Assembly: GCA_021797025.1 (NCBI GenBank)
Contig: JAKAAK010000023.1
Span: forward strand, 1-21,224
Origin: Thermoplasmata archaeon
GTDB taxonomy: Archaea; Thermoplasmatota; Thermoplasmata; Thermoplasmatales; Thermoplasmataceae
Reading direction: 5' to 3'
DNA length: 21,224 nt
The position numbers were made by a program, and so were the translations under genes. Below the pieces are notes generated by a model. The model was given only the letters and a program-made list of their open reading frames with translations, was not told the origin of the DNA and did no database searches. Of the stretch, positions 1 through 7,276 are shown piece after piece; position 1 is the stretch's first letter; the number at the start of each line of letters is the position of its first letter.

Positions 1-314
1 AAATTCATCATTCCGACACAATTTGATATGTCTAATGCGTATATATTCATATTTATAACTTTAAACCATCCATCATCAGGATGCATTACGAAGGTTACAT
101 ACATTGCACAACCCCATCAAGATTAAGGATATTGATGGCTAAAAAATCAAAATTTATATGAACTTTTTATAAAAATGATAGTATAATTACTTTACAAAAC
201 CGACAGAATTGTTAAAGTGTTTTAAATACTAAATTTTTTAATTCCAATAGTTCTATTCCACGATAGAAAATATTATATTTAATATCATTTTACATAATAC
301 AGTAGTGTTAAACA
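1..314. other. AT-rich gene-free left edge with a promoter for the recombinase
   Basis: I see no convincing coding frame here. The stretch is strongly A+T-rich. A TATA-like stretch at about 271-280 (tattatattt) lies about 35-44 bases before the ATG at 315, a spacing that suits an archaeal promoter with a short leader. No copy of the tRNA-Ile 3' end is visible here, so if this edge belongs to the integrated element its left attachment site must lie outside the window. Confidence 0.4.
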
Positions 315-944
315 ATGAATGAAACAAGAGACCTTCAGATGAAAAATTTAAGGATGGCATTAAGAATAAAAGATGAGTCAGAGCTGCCGCCGCATGTCAC
401 ATATAATGACTACATGTCCTTATTGAATGAGGTAGAAAATAATGAATACCACAGATACCTGAATAAAAAAATGGTGCCATACCTGAAAGATCGTGATAAG
501 CTGTTAATGGAATTTATGTGGGAGCTTGGAGGAAGGATCTCAGATATCATAGGCCTAAAGACAGATGATATAGATTTTAGTGAAAAGATTATAACCCTGG
601 TGGTTAAGAAGAGGCATGGATTTATAAACAATATTCCGGTATCGGATTCATTATTGCTTGATATTTCTAATTTCATGAGGAAATACAACGTAAATGGGAA
701 ATTCTTTAATTTCACCAGGCAGAGGGCCTGGGAGATTGTTAAAGCCTATGGGAATAAAATAGGCCTAAGTTTGCACCCCCATATGTTCAGGCATGGGCTT
801 GCAATATATTTATTGCAGCATGGGGTAAGTGATAAAATTATTGCCAGGAGGCTTGGACATAGCAATGCACTTACAACGATAAAATATTATATGGTTATTA
901 CACCAGAAATAGAGAGGGAAGCTTTGAAGGGAATATTGCTATAA
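315..944 (+). CDS. Compact tyrosine recombinase (integrase/Xer-like catalytic domain)
   Basis: A 209-residue protein that should cut and rejoin DNA by site-specific recombination through a phosphotyrosine intermediate. The signature residues are present in order: arginine I at R74 (LGGRISDII), a beta-hairpin lysine around K98-K99, the HxxR box at H156-R159 (HMFRH), a histidine at H182 (RLGHSN) and the nucleophile at Y191 or Y192 (TTIKYY). The catalytic domain starts at about residue 60, leaving only some 60 residues in front, so the usual N-terminal core-binding domain is short or missing. It is a stand-alone gene at the left of the accessory region and is unlike the second recombinase at 20207. 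It may serve another mobile element or a plasmid resolution role. The family call is secure; the substrate is unknown. Confidence 0.88.
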   Translation: MNETRDLQMKNLRMALRIKDESELPPHVTYNDYMSLLNEVENNEYHRYLNKKMVPYLKDRDKLLMEFMWELGGRISDIIGLKTDDIDFSEKIITLVVKKRHGFINNIPVSDSLLLDISNFMRKYNVNGKFFNFTRQRAWEIVKAYGNKIGLSLHPHMFRHGLAIYLLQHGVSDKIIARRLGHSNALTTIKYYMVITPEIEREALKGILL

Positions 945-1295
945 CAAAAGCATTGTAAGGAGAATTAATCACTTTCAAGGGATATTCCAAGGTACGCGCT
1001 AGAATTTATAATTGCATGTTTTTTATTTCCAGCCTGCGTTGGCTTAAAATGTATTGTTTTTACCCTATACAAGAAATACCCTAATAATGTTCTCTTGAAA
1101 CTATATTTAAATCCAGTCTGTTAACCGTAGTTGACTATTTTTTGGGCTTAATTGTAGTAATTCAAGTATATAAATCTATGAAAGACTTGATAAATTTACG
1201 CAAGCTTCATCGAACAATAAAGCCTCATCTTTGACCTGCCCATGATTAACGGTTATTAGTAGCTTAAGAACAAGCCACGAGTGTCAATTATTAGA
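945..1295. other. Gene-free AT-rich spacer
   Basis: No ORF looks coding. A TATA-like stretch near 1168-1175 precedes an 18-codon ORF at about 1179 (MKDLINLRK...), which could be the start of a lost gene. Short sequences TTAACCGT near 1121 and ATTAACGGTTA near 1246 are partly inverted but too imperfect to call element ends. Confidence 0.3.
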
Positions 1296-1880
1296 TTATT
1301 CAATAATTCCTTGCCATATATTGCCATATTTTATAACCATTCCATTATCGTCCACTTTTATAGGGTATACATTCTGAGAATTGTCACTCTTATAAGAAAA
1401 TTCCCTGGGCCCAATCTTCTTATAAGTTTGCTTTTTCAAAGATATTTCCAGTTTCGGCACCTCAACAAAAAGTACCGTGAATGTATCTTGGCATTTATTG
1501 TTTTGCATCAACTCCATTATTGGGAAATAATTAGTGAAGGGGGTAGATGAAATATCAATATACTTTGCCGATGTACTAGTCCCAATATTTCCGGAATCCA
1601 AATACCATGTCCACTGATTTTCTTTTCTTTTCAAATATAGTTGGTTGGTTGCTACCGTTGGATTTCCATTAGCATTTTGATGGAAGCATTTAATTTTCCA
1701 TTCCTGTAAATCAAGATTTTTGTCTGCTGACAGGTAATATTCCAGCGACCACGAATCCTGTTTTGGATTGCTACCGACAGAGAGGCTTTCAACCGTAATG
1801 CCATGAGAAATATCCATTTTTAATTTTTCAATACCAAGTGGGTTCAAATTATACCAAGTAGCATCAAATTTTTCTTTCAT
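1296..1880 (-). CDS. Putative glycolipid-binding protein (DUF1089-like fold)
   Basis: A 194-residue protein without signal peptide or membrane segment. Its C-terminal half matches the pattern I know from the putative glycolipid-binding family (PF06475, DUF1089): the STPFTNYFPIMEL box near residues 111-123, then VPKLEIS, a QTYKKI segment, a short YxY-like strand (EFSYKS) and the closing VDDNGMVIKYGNIWQ near residues 176-190. The N-terminal half is beta-rich with tryptophans (WSLEYYLS, EWKIKCFHQ), as expected for this barrel-like fold. The family's ligand is poorly established, so the molecular role stays open. The ATG at 1880 overlaps the end of a small broken frame upstream (1864-2091), suggesting a former two-gene unit. 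Recognition is from memory of the family pattern, not a search. Confidence 0.68.
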   Translation of the reverse strand: MKEKFDATWYNLNPLGIEKLKMDISHGITVESLSVGSNPKQDSWSLEYYLSADKNLDLQEWKIKCFHQNANGNPTVATNQLYLKRKENQWTWYLDSGNIGTSTSAKYIDISSTPFTNYFPIMELMQNNKCQDTFTVLFVEVPKLEISLKKQTYKKIGPREFSYKSDNSQNVYPIKVDDNGMVIKYGNIWQGIIE

Positions 1881-2091
1881 ATAAATCCCTGTTGTTGGAT
1901 GGTGATCTTAAGTAAAAATTTTTCCGCTTTAATAGGATGTCGAATCTTGTAATCTCAACATTGCAATCACATAAATAAAGCCCGGAATCGGTTTTCCGTA
2001 TAAGCGTTTTAAGCTGCAGGATATTTCCCTGGTCTTTATCAAAAATAGCACATATTCTTCACCTATCCTTGATTTTTAAGTATTCTGACAT
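1864..2091 (-). pseudogene. 75-codon ORF interrupted by an in-frame TGA
   Basis: From the ATG at 2091 the frame reads MSEYLKIKDR, meets TGA at 2059-2061, and then stays open to a TGA at 1864-1866. The second part reads like protein: RICAIFDKDQGN follows the TGA and NNRDLYERKI is the end. The final stop overlaps the ATG of the glycolipid-binding-like gene at 1880 by 17 bases, the kind of overlap seen in real operons. I do not recognise the family. A point mutation (for example TGG to TGA) in a small gene is the simplest reading. Another frame over the same bases is also open for about 45 codons, so coding status is uncertain. Confidence 0.35.
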
Positions 2092-2172
2092 ATCTGGTAA
2101 CACAATATACAAGAAATAAAAAAGCTCTCCAAATAAATTCTTTGAATGTTTAAACTTTATGATGAAAAATTA

Positions 2173-2340
2173 TCAATTTAATATTGCTATCTTCCTCTCC
2201 TCTTTCTCTATTATCTTCTTTAAAACAAAATTAAAGGATAATGGCCTAACATATTCCCTTTCCATTCTTGTTTTAATTTCTTTCAGAATATTAAGGGTAT
2301 TGACATCTAACCTTAGGGATGAATATGCCCAATACACCAT
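2173..2340 (-). CDS. Small ribbon-helix-helix-like DNA-binding protein (antitoxin-type)
   Basis: A 55-residue reading starting at the ATG at 2340 (another ATG lies at 2346). It has the shape of an RHH/VapB-type protein: an N-terminal strand SLRLDV, helix A with LNILKEIKTRMERE, then PLSFNFVLKKIIEKEERK as helix B. Archaeal antitoxins and plasmid regulators often carry this LKEIK...RPLSF.xVIKKxIE pattern. I inferred this from the pattern, not from a search. No partner toxin is adjacent: the neighbour at 2374 on the other strand is the remains of a different gene, so this may be an orphan antitoxin or regulator. A longer frame running up to 2406 exists, but its first residues (MAIWGDYKGIHG) do not fit an RHH protein. 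Confidence 0.5.
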   Translation of the reverse strand: MVYWAYSSLRLDVNTLNILKEIKTRMEREYVRPLSFNFVLKKIIEKEERKIAILN

Positions 2341-2373
2341 ATACATAGCTAAGCAGCTTGACGCATCAGGTCC

Positions 2374-2826
2374 ATGGATGCCCTTATAATCTCCCCAAAT
2401 AGCCACAAGGATGCGCTAATATCAGAGGGGTCATTCAGCAAGCCGCTGGATCCGGTCCTAGACTATGCACAAAGTGCCGGCCTTAATATAGGCGAGGTTA
2501 CAAGCTTGTTGAACAACTACTGGGGGGCAATATTTGAAGCATGCCCAAATTCATATACTGAGTGGAAGAAATCCCTGCTCATGAAAACAGCCGGGGTGTT
2601 TTCATTGCACCTATTCCTGCCTATCCTGATTGCCAGGAAAAGGAATCTTGGGAAGGTGCCGACAAAGGCTCAGCTCCAGGCACTATTGGAGAATATGCCT
2701 GAGCATTTCAGCGACGCCTTTTGAGAGTCAGAAAGGGGCGAGGCCGGGAAGTTTGGGACTAGCAAGAAATCTTTCACTGAATTGAAAAATGAGATAATAG
2801 ATGAGCTTGAAGATGGAGGGAGATAA
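2374..2826 (+). pseudogene. C-terminal remnant of a DGQHR-domain-like protein, with an in-frame TGA
   Basis: The frame from 2374 gives 116 residues up to a TGA at 2722-2724, then stays open for another 33 codons to TAA at 2824-2826. Helices around EVTSLLNNYWGAIFEACP and the segment LLMKTAGVFSLHLFLPILI resemble the C-terminal helical part of DGQHR/DndB-like proteins. After the TGA comes ESERGEAGKFGTSKKSF, in keeping with the tail of that family, where I would expect a tryptophan at the TGA. The N-terminal part, including the DGQHR motif, is missing, so this is at best a 3' fragment. DGQHR proteins are found near DNA phosphorothioation and other defence loci. The family assignment is tentative; that the frame continues past the TGA is directly visible. 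Confidence 0.42.
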
Positions 2827-3093
2827 ATAATGGTAAAGAAAATGTTAGGAAAAATAAATTATGTTTTTCCTCAAGCATTTTTTAACCAAATGCCCCTCAT
2901 TTATTTTATGGGCCAAACCAATTTAGCTAGGCAGCCATGAACATCGCATATTTTACTATATTTTTATTTCTAGCTTTTAACAATTAACGGGGCACATATA
3001 GGATTCTAGCTTCCCAAGAGCCGCAATGCGCGTGCAAGCCCCACGCAAAACCTTCCATGGAAAATATATATACCTTATTGGAATGGCATTAAA

Positions 3094-3306
3094 ATGCAAG
3101 GTTCTGAAGGCAATGAAGAGGGAATTATACGGCATATTGCCTCAAAGGGCTGTGCAGTTTATGCACTCCCAAATGGCTACAGGGTAGAGTACCGCGGCAA
3201 AAGCAACATTGAGTGGCAGTTGGCGCTATTGTACATGTCCTCCCTAGACAATTACTCCACAAGCATCATAACCCCAACCTCAGCCTTCCTTTTCAGGATC
3301 GGATAA
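3094..3306 (+). CDS. Small hypothetical protein upstream of the Vsr/NgoPII cassette
   Basis: A 70-residue ORF. A clear TATA-like stretch (aaatatatatacc, about 3062-3074) stands about 25 bases before the ATG, which is the spacing of archaeal leaderless genes. The middle reads like a folded protein (RHIASKGCAVYALPNGYRVEYRGK). It shares the higher G+C content of the R-M cassette next to it. Its last nine codons overlap the 3' end of the convergent vsr gene (3280-3684), which is unusual, so either it is short and real or it is the front of a gene truncated when the cassette arrived. I do not recognise the family. Confidence 0.42.
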   Translation: MQGSEGNEEGIIRHIASKGCAVYALPNGYRVEYRGKSNIEWQLALLYMSSLDNYSTSIITPTSAFLFRIG

Positions 3307-3684
3307 AATCCCCTCAACCTTGCTTATGCATGAAGCTGCATCGGAATTTACCTCATGCTCCCAGAAATGCAAAACAACCCAGCCCCCCTGCTGAAGCCTG
3401 GCATCCTTTGCCCTGGCCCTTTCAATGTTCTTCTCAAGCTTTGGCTTCCAGTACCCGACATTGGACTTTGGCATATTGCCGTGCACCGGGCAGGAATGCC
3501 AGAAGCACCCGTCAACAAAGACTGCTACCTTCTTCCCCGGGAAAGCTATGTCTATCCTTTCCTTGCCGTACTGCACCCGGTACCTCAGGCCACGGTGCCA
3601 GAGCCCCCTCCTCAGCGCCATTTCCGGCCCGGTCCCCCTGGACTTTATCCTGGACATGATCTTGGACCTCATCACGCTGTCCAT
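3280..3684 (-). CDS. vsr: Very short patch repair (Vsr) endonuclease
   Basis: A 134-residue Vsr enzyme, normally nicking DNA 5' of the T in T:G mismatches that arise when 5-methylcytosine deaminates. The frame is open further upstream, but family alignment places the start at the ATG at 3684 (MDSVMRSKIMSRIKSRGTGPE). Diagnostic parts: the N-terminal RSKIMSRIKSRGT helix, the catalytic aspartate in RIDIAF, the core VDGCFWHSCPVHG with zinc-binding cysteines and histidines, and the late GWVVLHFWEHEV strand. Length and motif order match an intact enzyme. It is divergent to the NgoPII-type restriction gene with 46 bases between the starts. A Vsr beside a C5-cytosine methyltransferase is the classical arrangement; it would repair mutations caused by the methylase at 4555-5604. 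Confidence 0.92.
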   Translation of the reverse strand: MDSVMRSKIMSRIKSRGTGPEMALRRGLWHRGLRYRVQYGKERIDIAFPGKKVAVFVDGCFWHSCPVHGNMPKSNVGYWKPKLEKNIERARAKDARLQQGGWVVLHFWEHEVNSDAASCISKVEGILSDPEKEG

Positions 3685-3730
3685 GGAAAACCTATATATG
3701 CAACGGCGCATTAAGTTATTGGTATATTCA
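3685..3730. promoter_or_regulatory. Divergent promoter between vsr and the NgoPII-type endonuclease
   Basis: Only 46 bases separate the two start codons. On the plus strand CTATATATG (about 3691-3699) lies about 32-40 bases before the restriction gene's ATG at 3731. On the minus strand GAATATACC (about 3721-3729) lies about 37-45 bases before the vsr ATG at 3684. The two promoters therefore overlap, and binding of the transcription machinery at one could affect the other. Inferred from spacing and base composition. Confidence 0.5.
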
Positions 3731-4561
3731 ATGGCTGCAAGCGTGGCAAATGCAATGGGGGCCTTGGCAATGCACAGGCTCAACGACCTGGGGCAGTATT
3801 CCAGGTCATACAAGATAGGGATAAATTCTGTGGGCTCTGCCTTCGAGGAGTACGTAAAGGACCTCCTCACCGGGAAATTTTATGAAAGCCCTGCAGAACG
3901 TGAAAGCTCATTTTCCAGGGAATTCTCATGGCTGGGCAACCAGAATTTCCCGCCGGATGCCATAGCAGCAGGGGGCGATGCATTCGAAATAAAGAAGCAT
4001 GAAAAGCCTTCATCAACAATAGCCCTTAACAGCTCCCACCCGCGCGATGTGCTTTCCAGGGATGACCCAATGCTCACCTCAGAGTGCAGGGCTACAATAA
4101 GGGGCAGCCCGCTGGACCTGTTCTACATAGTGGGCACAGTCCCGGACGGGGTGGCGAGGAGCATATACTTTGTCCAGGGCAGGTGCTATGCCGCAAATGG
4201 CAGCATCTACCAGTCCATAAGCAGCAGGCTCTCAGACGCCGTAAGGGGCGCCATAGAGGGATCGGGCCTTGAGTATTCCGAGACAAAGGAGCTTGGCAGG
4301 GTGAACAGGGCAGACCCGCTCGGGAGGGCCTCCCTCAGGGTCAGGGGCATGTGGCAGATAATGGACCCTGCCAGGGCATTTGCTGATATAGCCCCGCCGC
4401 AGCAGGGGAAGGAGTTCTATGCATATGCAATAATGGAGGAGGGGAAGTACAGGTCCATGGGCGCCCTGCCCAGGGGGGTGAATGCAGCCAGGAGGAAGAT
4501 GCCGAGCCCAAACAACCCGGCAGAGCTAATGGATGCAGTGGTGATGGAGGTGTCATGGTGA
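3731..4561 (+). CDS. Type II restriction endonuclease, NgoPII family (probable GGCC cutter)
   Basis: A 276-residue protein matching the NgoPII family (PF09521) in length and pattern. Conserved segments include SAFEEYVKDLLTGKF (about 35-49), FSWLGNQNFPPDAIAAGGDAFEIKK (about 64-88, where the D...EIK arrangement is the probable PD-(D/E)xK active site), IALNSSHPRD, then later ELGRVNRADPLGR and LRVRGMWQI. NgoPII cuts GGCC; this is a family inference, not proof of the site. The ATG at 3731 was chosen because family similarity begins just behind it and a TATA box precedes it; the frame is open further upstream only as antisense to vsr. Its TGA overlaps the ATG of the methyltransferase (ATGGTGA), so the two are translationally coupled. 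The gene is intact and G+C-rich compared with most of the window. Confidence 0.9.
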   Translation: MAASVANAMGALAMHRLNDLGQYSRSYKIGINSVGSAFEEYVKDLLTGKFYESPAERESSFSREFSWLGNQNFPPDAIAAGGDAFEIKKHEKPSSTIALNSSHPRDVLSRDDPMLTSECRATIRGSPLDLFYIVGTVPDGVARSIYFVQGRCYAANGSIYQSISSRLSDAVRGAIEGSGLEYSETKELGRVNRADPLGRASLRVRGMWQIMDPARAFADIAPPQQGKEFYAYAIMEEGKYRSMGALPRGVNAARRKMPSPNNPAELMDAVVMEVSW

Positions 4562-5604
4562 AGGCAATATCGCTATTCTCAGGATGCGGCGGCATGGACC
4601 TTGGGTTTGCCCAGGCAGGGTTTGAGATTGCCTATGCGAATGACATAGACAGGGAGGCGGGCAGGACCTACTTAAGGAACTTCGGGGTGGCACTGGACAG
4701 GCGCAGCATACTTGATGTCAGGCCCGAGGAAATACCAGATGCTGATGTGGTAATCGGGGGCCCGCCATGCCAGAGCTGGAGCGTTGCCGGCGCACTCCGT
4801 GGCGAGGATGACCCACGGGGGAAGCTGTTCTTTGAATACATCAGGCTGCTGGAGGCAAAGCAGCCAAAGGCCTTCATTGCAGAGAACGTGCCTGGCATAG
4901 CTATGCCAAGGAATTCTGCAGCATTCAGGAAGATTCTTAAACTAATGTCCGGGGCAGGGTACAACGTTGCCTGGAGGATACTGGACGCAAGGGATTTTTG
5001 CCTTGCGCAGGAAAGGAAGAGGGTAATAGTTGCCGGGATAAGGAAGGACATTGGAAGCAGATATTCCTACCCTGGGCCGTTGTGCACAAAGGAAGGGTCA
5101 ACAATAGACGGCATTGCCACCAAGAAATGGAAGGATATCAGGGAGGCGCTTGCAGGGCTCCCCGAGGCTGTGCCTGCCCTGGAAAAGAACAAGCCCAACC
5201 CAAATGTGCTCTTCCCAAACCACGAGTATATGGTAGGCAGCTTTTCAACCATATACATGAGCAGGAACAGGAGGAGGGGCTGGGAGTCCCAGTCATTCAC
5301 AATACAGGCTGGAGGCAGGCATGCCCCGCTTTACCCAGGGTCATGCGCAATGGAGAAAGTTTCGCAAAACAAATGGGTTTTCACAGGAAACGAATACAGG
5401 AGGCTTACTGTAAGGGAGGCCGCAAGGATCCAGGGCTTCCCTGACGATTTCATATTTGAGTACGGCAATGTCTCAGCCGGGTACAGGCAGGTTGGCAATG
5501 CTGTCCCGCCGCCACTTGCAAGGGCCGTAGCAGAAAGCCTTAAAGATGCCTTAGCTGTGAAACGGCATGGTGAAAATAAAATTGGCATAAGAGATCCTGT
5601 GTAG
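4555..5604 (+). CDS. DNA C5-cytosine methyltransferase, NgoPII/HaeIII type
   Basis: A 349-residue m5C methylase protecting DNA from the endonuclease just upstream. Motifs in order: I at 7-18 (LFSGCGGMDLGF, SAM binding), IV at 68-76 (GGPPCQSWS, catalytic C72), VI at 110-114 (ENVPG), VIII at 152-156 (QERKR), IX (LTVREAARIQGFPDDF) and X (GYRQVGNAVPPPLA). The target recognition region contains SRNRRRGWESQSFTIQAGG, close to what I know from GGCC methylases such as M.NgoPII and M.HaeIII, so GG-m5C-C is the probable product. The start overlaps the restriction gene's stop by seven bases. With the divergent vsr it forms a complete restriction, modification and mismatch-repair cassette. No key residue is missing. 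Confidence 0.93.
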   Translation: MVKAISLFSGCGGMDLGFAQAGFEIAYANDIDREAGRTYLRNFGVALDRRSILDVRPEEIPDADVVIGGPPCQSWSVAGALRGEDDPRGKLFFEYIRLLEAKQPKAFIAENVPGIAMPRNSAAFRKILKLMSGAGYNVAWRILDARDFCLAQERKRVIVAGIRKDIGSRYSYPGPLCTKEGSTIDGIATKKWKDIREALAGLPEAVPALEKNKPNPNVLFPNHEYMVGSFSTIYMSRNRRRGWESQSFTIQAGGRHAPLYPGSCAMEKVSQNKWVFTGNEYRRLTVREAARIQGFPDDFIFEYGNVSAGYRQVGNAVPPPLARAVAESLKDALAVKRHGENKIGIRDPV

Positions 5605-5619
5605 GGAGCTTGGGTTATC

Positions 5620-6302
5620 ATGTCGCTGTCAGAAATTGTAGGGGCGATAAGTTCCGTTGGCACCCTTTCACTAGCAATTTTTGCCTACCTCAATATTTTC
5701 AAGCCCACAAAGCCCCGGTTACGGGTCTTCCATGGCTGCGATGACGAGTTCCTGTCCACTCCACCCAATTGTATGCCTTCAGCTCTAGGCATATCAGAAA
5801 AATGTTATTTATACAGGCTGAAAGTTATCAACTTAAACAATGTAAAGTCAGCCTATGCCAGAAATGTATACCTGCGGTTTATGCTCCTGGAGAAGAAAAA
5901 TGGGAACGGAGAACGGGAGGCGTTGGCACCGTTTAATCCTTTTTTAATGCGGTGGACATCAGGCTATAGTATTGTTCCGCATACTCATTTTTATAATAAC
6001 ATGGCTAGGGGGAATACTTATGTGCAAATTTCTTCACCATAATTGCGACCTTTAAACCTTTTAGCGATAACTGTATTGAGAAGATAGAAATTTTGCCAGG
6101 GCATATTGGCATTAAAGACGCTGCGCTTGCTGCTGGATTAGGTGGAGGCAAGTTAAAGCTATATCCTGACACCAGAGCCGAATTCAGGTTTACGATAGGG
6201 ACCCATTCTGAGAACACGAAAGGGCAAGAATTCACGTTCATTGTGGAATTCAGCGGTTATACCGTTGAAGGGGGACCTGTAATAAATATCGAAAAAATAT
6301 AG
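5620..6302 (+). pseudogene. Membrane-anchored hypothetical protein, split by a frameshift
   Basis: The first part (5620-6042) starts 15 bases after the methylase and encodes a hydrophobic N-terminal segment (IVGAISSVGTLSLAIFAYLNIF) followed by KPTKPRLRVFH and a beta-rich region (KVINLNNVKSAYARNVYLRF). It ends early after ARGNTYVQISSP. A frame shifted by one, running from about 6015, continues with NFFTIIATFKPFSDN, IEKIEILPGHIGIK and a C-terminal beta-rich tail ending at TAA 6300-6302. Joined, the two give about 227 residues: one transmembrane anchor and an extracytoplasmic or cytoplasmic beta-sandwich. I know proteins of this layout from archaeal and bacterial hypotheticals, but they have no assigned function. 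The break lies between about 6013 and 6030 and may be real decay or a sequencing indel. Confidence 0.62.
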
Positions 6303-6359
6303 GTTCGTGGCATTCATATCTATAAACAGGCATGAGTCATTTTATTGCAATTAAAATGC

Positions 6360-6614
6360 ATGGCAAACAATTGGGATTACACGTATTCAGAAGAATATGG
6401 CTACCTATGTCTACTACTGCACTTTCAGGGGAATTGATAACATAGCATTACCTAAAGATACTGCGCCTGCCATTTTGGAATTTGAGCAGGACCTGAAAAC
6501 CTGGAAAAATCTATACTGGATGAGATTGACAACATAACGGATAATGAGAAATACAAGGCAAAACTGCTGGTCATGTGTGCCAGGAAGGTTAATTATCCAA
6601 TGCTTGAGGGCTAA
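6360..6614 (+). pseudogene. Decayed small ORF with two compensating frame changes
   Basis: From an ATG at 6360 the frame reads MANNWDYTYSEEYGYLC, then the protein-like reading moves to the next frame (FRGIDNIALPKDTAP and ILEFEQDLKTW), then back to the first frame (KSILDEIDNITDNEKYK, VMCARKVNYPMLEG) with a stop at 6612-6614. A TATA-like sequence (tctataaac) lies near 6319-6327. No single frame covers it, and I do not recognise a family. It may be a relic of a small gene of about 80 codons. Confidence is low because short open stretches in three frames can arise by chance. Confidence 0.28.
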
Positions 6615-6850
6615 TATAAATCAAGATTAATTATTGTATGAAAACTAAGAAAATTGGCTAATGGACATATGTGCATGCTATAGGACTGATGTACTCTCTC
6701 GCTCCAATGTAAAAGGCAAGATTACAGGCAGAAGAAGATAATATAACAGGAAGAGGCCAGATGTTGGAAACAAGTTTAGCATATCTTACCATCTCCAATA
6801 AAATCGAATGTTTTAATTAGCTTAAGGTATTTATTTTCGTGATGTGATCT

Positions 6851-7269
6851 TTGTTGACCGATGATATGAGCACCGAAGCTAGAAGAAAAACAATGTCTAG
6901 GATAAGGAGTAAGTGGACCAAACAAGAAAAGCTTGTCCATGAATCACTAGAATTATATGGAATAGAACACATCATGCATCCTAAGATCCAAGAAACCCCG
7001 ATTTAGTAATTCCAAGCCAAATAATTGCAATATTCCTCAACGGGTGCTTCTGGCATCAGTTCCCAAAGTGTTACCATCCTCCAAAGACACATAAGAATTA
7101 CTCGCTTCCGAAACTGGATAATAACGTAAAGAGGGATTTAGCCAATGAAGACATCCTTAAAGAATCCGGGTGGTGCATCTTAGTCATATGGGGGCACGAG
7201 ATAAAAAAACTCCAGGCAGAAGGCGTTATGTGGTTGCTTGAGTCTCACGGAATAGAGATATGCAATTAA
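6851..7269 (+). pseudogene. Second Vsr-type endonuclease gene, inactivated by a frameshift
   Basis: The N-terminal part reads MSTEARRKTMSRIRSKWTKQ from the ATG at 6866 (in-frame TTG codons at 6851 and 6854 could be the original start), followed by VHESLELYGIEHIMHPKI. The frame then breaks near 6995-7000. One frame over, the rest of a Vsr protein follows: NPDLVIPSQIIAIFLNG with the catalytic aspartate, then CFWHQFPKCYHPPKTHKNYS, LDNNVKRDL and GWCILVIWGHEIK, ending at TAA 7267-7269. The whole adds up to about 138 residues, a full Vsr. It is convergent with the C5 methyltransferase at 7277-8815 with seven bases between stops, so it was most likely that methylase's repair partner. A TATA-like GTATTTATTT lies near 6827-6836. 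Confidence 0.8.
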
Positions 7270-7276
7270 AACTGCT

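Noticed and set aside
1066..2118. Direct repeat TATACAAGAAATA near 1067 and 2105, flanking the glycolipid-binding-like gene
   Set aside because: A 13-base A+T-rich match within 21 kb is expected by chance, and no element structure supports it.
2830..2940. A 36-codon ORF (MVKKMLGKINYVF...) directly after the DGQHR-like remnant
   Set aside because: Too short, no conserved pattern, and the surrounding DNA looks decayed; it may be the front of a lost gene but I cannot support it.
3425..3730. Open N-terminal extension of the NgoPII-type gene reaching back over vsr
   Set aside because: It is antisense to the conserved Vsr coding sequence, and NgoPII similarity begins only near the ATG at 3731.
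3685..3870. Open N-terminal extension of the vsr frame up to 3870
   Set aside because: It runs antisense through the start of the endonuclease gene, and Vsr similarity starts at 3684.
4084..5663. Several open frames of 60-148 codons overlapping the NgoPII-type nuclease and methylase genes
   Set aside because: Shadow frames in G+C-richer DNA; both main genes are strongly conserved.
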